From Saprospiraceae bacterium (GTDB taxonomy: Bacteria > Bacteroidota > Bacteroidia > Chitinophagales > Saprospiraceae), in NCBI GenBank assembly GCA_027488935.1, contig JAIYAP010000061.1, positions 62,001-126,000 on the forward strand: DNA of 64,000 nucleotides. Direction: 5' to 3'. Both the position numbers and the translations under genes were made by a program. The notes beneath the pieces were generated by a model. The model worked only from the letters and a program-made list of their open reading frames with translations. It searched no databases and was not told the origin of the DNA. Position 1 is the first letter of the stretch. Each line of letters opens with the position of its first letter. Below are positions 62,535 to 64,000 of this stretch, piece by piece.

Positions 62535-63698
62535 ATGTCGGCGCTACAAAGTATTGAAGAAGTTGTATTTAAAAAAATACACACTGGGAATCTGGTTTAT
62601 AATACCTGTTGGGAAGACCCTCGTTGTGATCGAGGTATTCTGAATTTTGATGAGCATAGTGAAATCGTGATGTTGACCAGCGCAGGTTGTAATGCACTCG
62701 ATTACTTGCTTGACAACCCAAAAAGTATTGACGCCATCGATGTCAACCCCCGCCAGAACGCCTTACTGGATCTCAAAAAAGGCTTATTCCAAGTTGGAAC
62801 ACACCAGGACCTCTATAACTATTTTGGTACCGGCGCTTTCGACCAGGCAAAAGAATTCTATCGCACCAATGTAAAGTCTGCCCTCCAAGCCGATTATAGC
62901 CGAGAGTTTTGGGACAATAATATTGGCGATTACTTCTCGGGTCGCGGCGTACGCAAAAGTTTTTACTGGCGTGGCAGCAGTGGTACCGTGGCCTGGATGG
63001 TTCGGCAATGGCTCAAAACGCAACCCGAAACGGAGCGTTTGATCCAAAAACTGTTCGACTCCCAAAACATGACCGACCAACAAGCGGTGTATGATGCCCT
63101 GGAGCCGCGTTTCCTCAATCGCTTCTTGTCTTGGTTTTTGAGCCGTCACGTGGTACAAAGCATGCTCGGCGTTCCAAAAAGTCAGCAGCAAATGGCCCGC
63201 GAAAAATATACTGACGGCATGGCCGGGTATGTGCGCCAATGCATGCGCCAAGTGTTTACAGGGATCCCCATTCAAGACAATTACTTTTGGCAATTGTATT
63301 TCTTTGGGACCTATTTACCCGGTTCTTGCCCGAACTACTTGAAAGCCGAAAATTTTGACACGTTAAAAAGTCGCGTCGACCGGATTGCCACCCATTCCAT
63401 GACGCTGAGTCACTTCCTGGAACACAATCCCGGTAAATATTCGCATTTCATCCTGCTCGATCACCAGGACTGGCTGGCTGCCAACAACTACCCTGCCCTG
63501 GAACACGAATGGAAGCTGATTTTTGAAAATGCCCGCCCTGGCACGAAAATTCTGTTGCGTTCGGCTGCGCCAGATGCTAATTTCTTGCCAAAATGGGTAC
63601 CGGAAAAACTGGAATTTGACCTTGAAGCAGCACAATGGTCGCATAACAACGACCGGGTTGGCACCTACGCGAGCACGCACATTGCGCGGGTACGCTAA
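62535..63698 (+). CDS. btaA: S-adenosylmethionine:diacylglycerol 3-amino-3-carboxypropyltransferase BtaA (DUF3419)
   Basis: 387 residues from MSALQSIEEVVFKKIHTG. DUF3419/BtaA features: NLVYNTCWEDPRCDRGIL, the SAM-binding region MLTSAGCNALDYLLDNPKSIDAIDVNPRQNALL, and C-terminal HFILLDHQDWLA and ILLRSAAPD. BtaA transfers the aminocarboxypropyl group of SAM to diacylglycerol to give diacylglyceryl homoserine, the first step to the betaine lipid DGTS. A methyltransferase resembling BtaB follows in the same direction 81 bp on. An in-frame TTG at 62502 would extend it by 11 residues; the ATG is preferred. Length fits BtaA (about 380-420). Confidence 0.88.
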   Translation: MSALQSIEEVVFKKIHTGNLVYNTCWEDPRCDRGILNFDEHSEIVMLTSAGCNALDYLLDNPKSIDAIDVNPRQNALLDLKKGLFQVGTHQDLYNYFGTGAFDQAKEFYRTNVKSALQADYSREFWDNNIGDYFSGRGVRKSFYWRGSSGTVAWMVRQWLKTQPETERLIQKLFDSQNMTDQQAVYDALEPRFLNRFLSWFLSRHVVQSMLGVPKSQQQMAREKYTDGMAGYVRQCMRQVFTGIPIQDNYFWQLYFFGTYLPGSCPNYLKAENFDTLKSRVDRIATHSMTLSHFLEHNPGKYSHFILLDHQDWLAANNYPALEHEWKLIFENARPGTKILLRSAAPDANFLPKWVPEKLEFDLEAAQWSHNNDRVGTYASTHIARVR

Positions 63699-63779
63699 GA
63701 TAAAATCACCTGGTGGCTATTAGCAAATTGCTTTCTTGTGAGAAATGCATGCCAATAAGCAATTATAATCGAAGCCAAT

Positions 63780-64000
63780 ATGGAACACACACCTATTACC
63801 GCAGGCACAGGCGCTGCAACCGAACAACAAAACCAGAACATGCACGGCTATTATCGCCTGCATGCTAAAATATACGATGCCACCCGCTGGACTTTCCTTT
63901 TCGGGCGCAAAGAAATTCTTACCCGCATCGGCATTGATCCGCAAGCAAAATTAACGTTGCTGGAAGTGGGTTGCGGCACAGGCTATAACTTGAAAAGGCT
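63780..64000 (+). CDS. btaB: SAM-dependent methyltransferase, BtaB-like, 5' part
   Basis: 73 complete codons and part of the next before the window ends. The translation starts MEHTPITAGTGAATEQQNQN, then HGYYRLHAKIYDATRWTFLFGRKEIL and the SAM motif I LLEVGCGTGYNL. The YD.TRW.FLFGR.. block is the BtaB pattern (diacylglyceryl homoserine N-methyltransferase), which makes the trimethyl betaine head of DGTS. The position directly after btaA strongly supports the call. The C-terminal half is missing, so residues that would separate it from other methyltransferases cannot be checked. Confidence 0.75.
   Translation, partial: MEHTPITAGTGAATEQQNQNMHGYYRLHAKIYDATRWTFLFGRKEILTRIGIDPQAKLTLLEVGCGTGYNLKR

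Overview
The window looks like a chromosome segment of a member of the Bacteroidota, most likely the Saprospiria/Saprospiraceae. Supporting signs are type IX secretion (T9SS) parts and cargo (a PorP/SprF-like protein, a PorE-like OmpA protein, C-terminal sorting domains), a SusC/SusD pair, families largely confined to the phylum (DUF5686, DUF5690, DUF6580), few Shine-Dalgarno sequences, and TAnnTTTG -7 boxes of the Bacteroidota type. Family assignments come from reading motifs, not from database searches.

Layout. 1-5.3 kb: the first 41 codons of a leftward murB, a PorP-like/PorE-like pair, a 14-copy 21-bp minisatellite and an AT-rich pair of unknown genes. 5.4-11.2 kb: a nucleotide-kinase-like gene, then four overlapping genes (DUF4340-like, DprE1-like FAD oxidase, GT-C membrane glycosyltransferase, HAD phosphatase) resembling part of a polyprenyl-phosphate pentose pathway. 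11-21 kb: housekeeping genes (DUF5686, tilS, WbqC-like, TPR lipoprotein, GluQ-RS-like, moaA, MmcQ-like, SDR, deoxynucleoside kinase, LolD-type ATPase). 21.3-25.8 kb: a two-gene NAD-linked molybdo/tungsto formate dehydrogenase whose beta subunit fuses NuoE-like and NuoF-like parts. 26-37 kb: a dicarboxylate symporter, a BNR-repeat secreted protein, two tandem paralogues of unknown function, a GH10 xylanase, a B12-binding radical SAM protein and a cohesin-like T9SS cargo. 37-49 kb: DUF1003, an SH3 protein, mqo, a 3-hydroxyacyl-CoA dehydrogenase, a barrel protein, GH1, an M1 peptidase, DUF6580, a thioesterase and pckG. 49-59 kb: a discoidin-domain lipoprotein, a GH3-family protein and SusD/SusC. 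59-64 kb: LysE, an FAD oxidoreductase with a DUF5690 transporter (a pair I associate with phosphonate use), btaA and the start of btaB, which make the phosphorus-free betaine lipid DGTS.

Taken together the genes suggest an aerobic or facultative polysaccharide degrader: xylanase, beta-glucosidase and SusCD take in glycans, PEPCK, Mqo and C4-dicarboxylate uptake manage the TCA-cycle/gluconeogenesis junction, and formate is an extra electron source. The right end suggests phosphorus economy.

The less ordinary features are the intergenic repeats: the 21-bp minisatellite after the PorE-like gene, an element with AGTTGATAG/TAACAACTA-type arms that supplies stop codons to its neighbours (two copies), and a pair of covarying hairpins each followed by GAACATTTGTAG. 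No rRNA, tRNA, CRISPR array, transposase or prophage was recognised.
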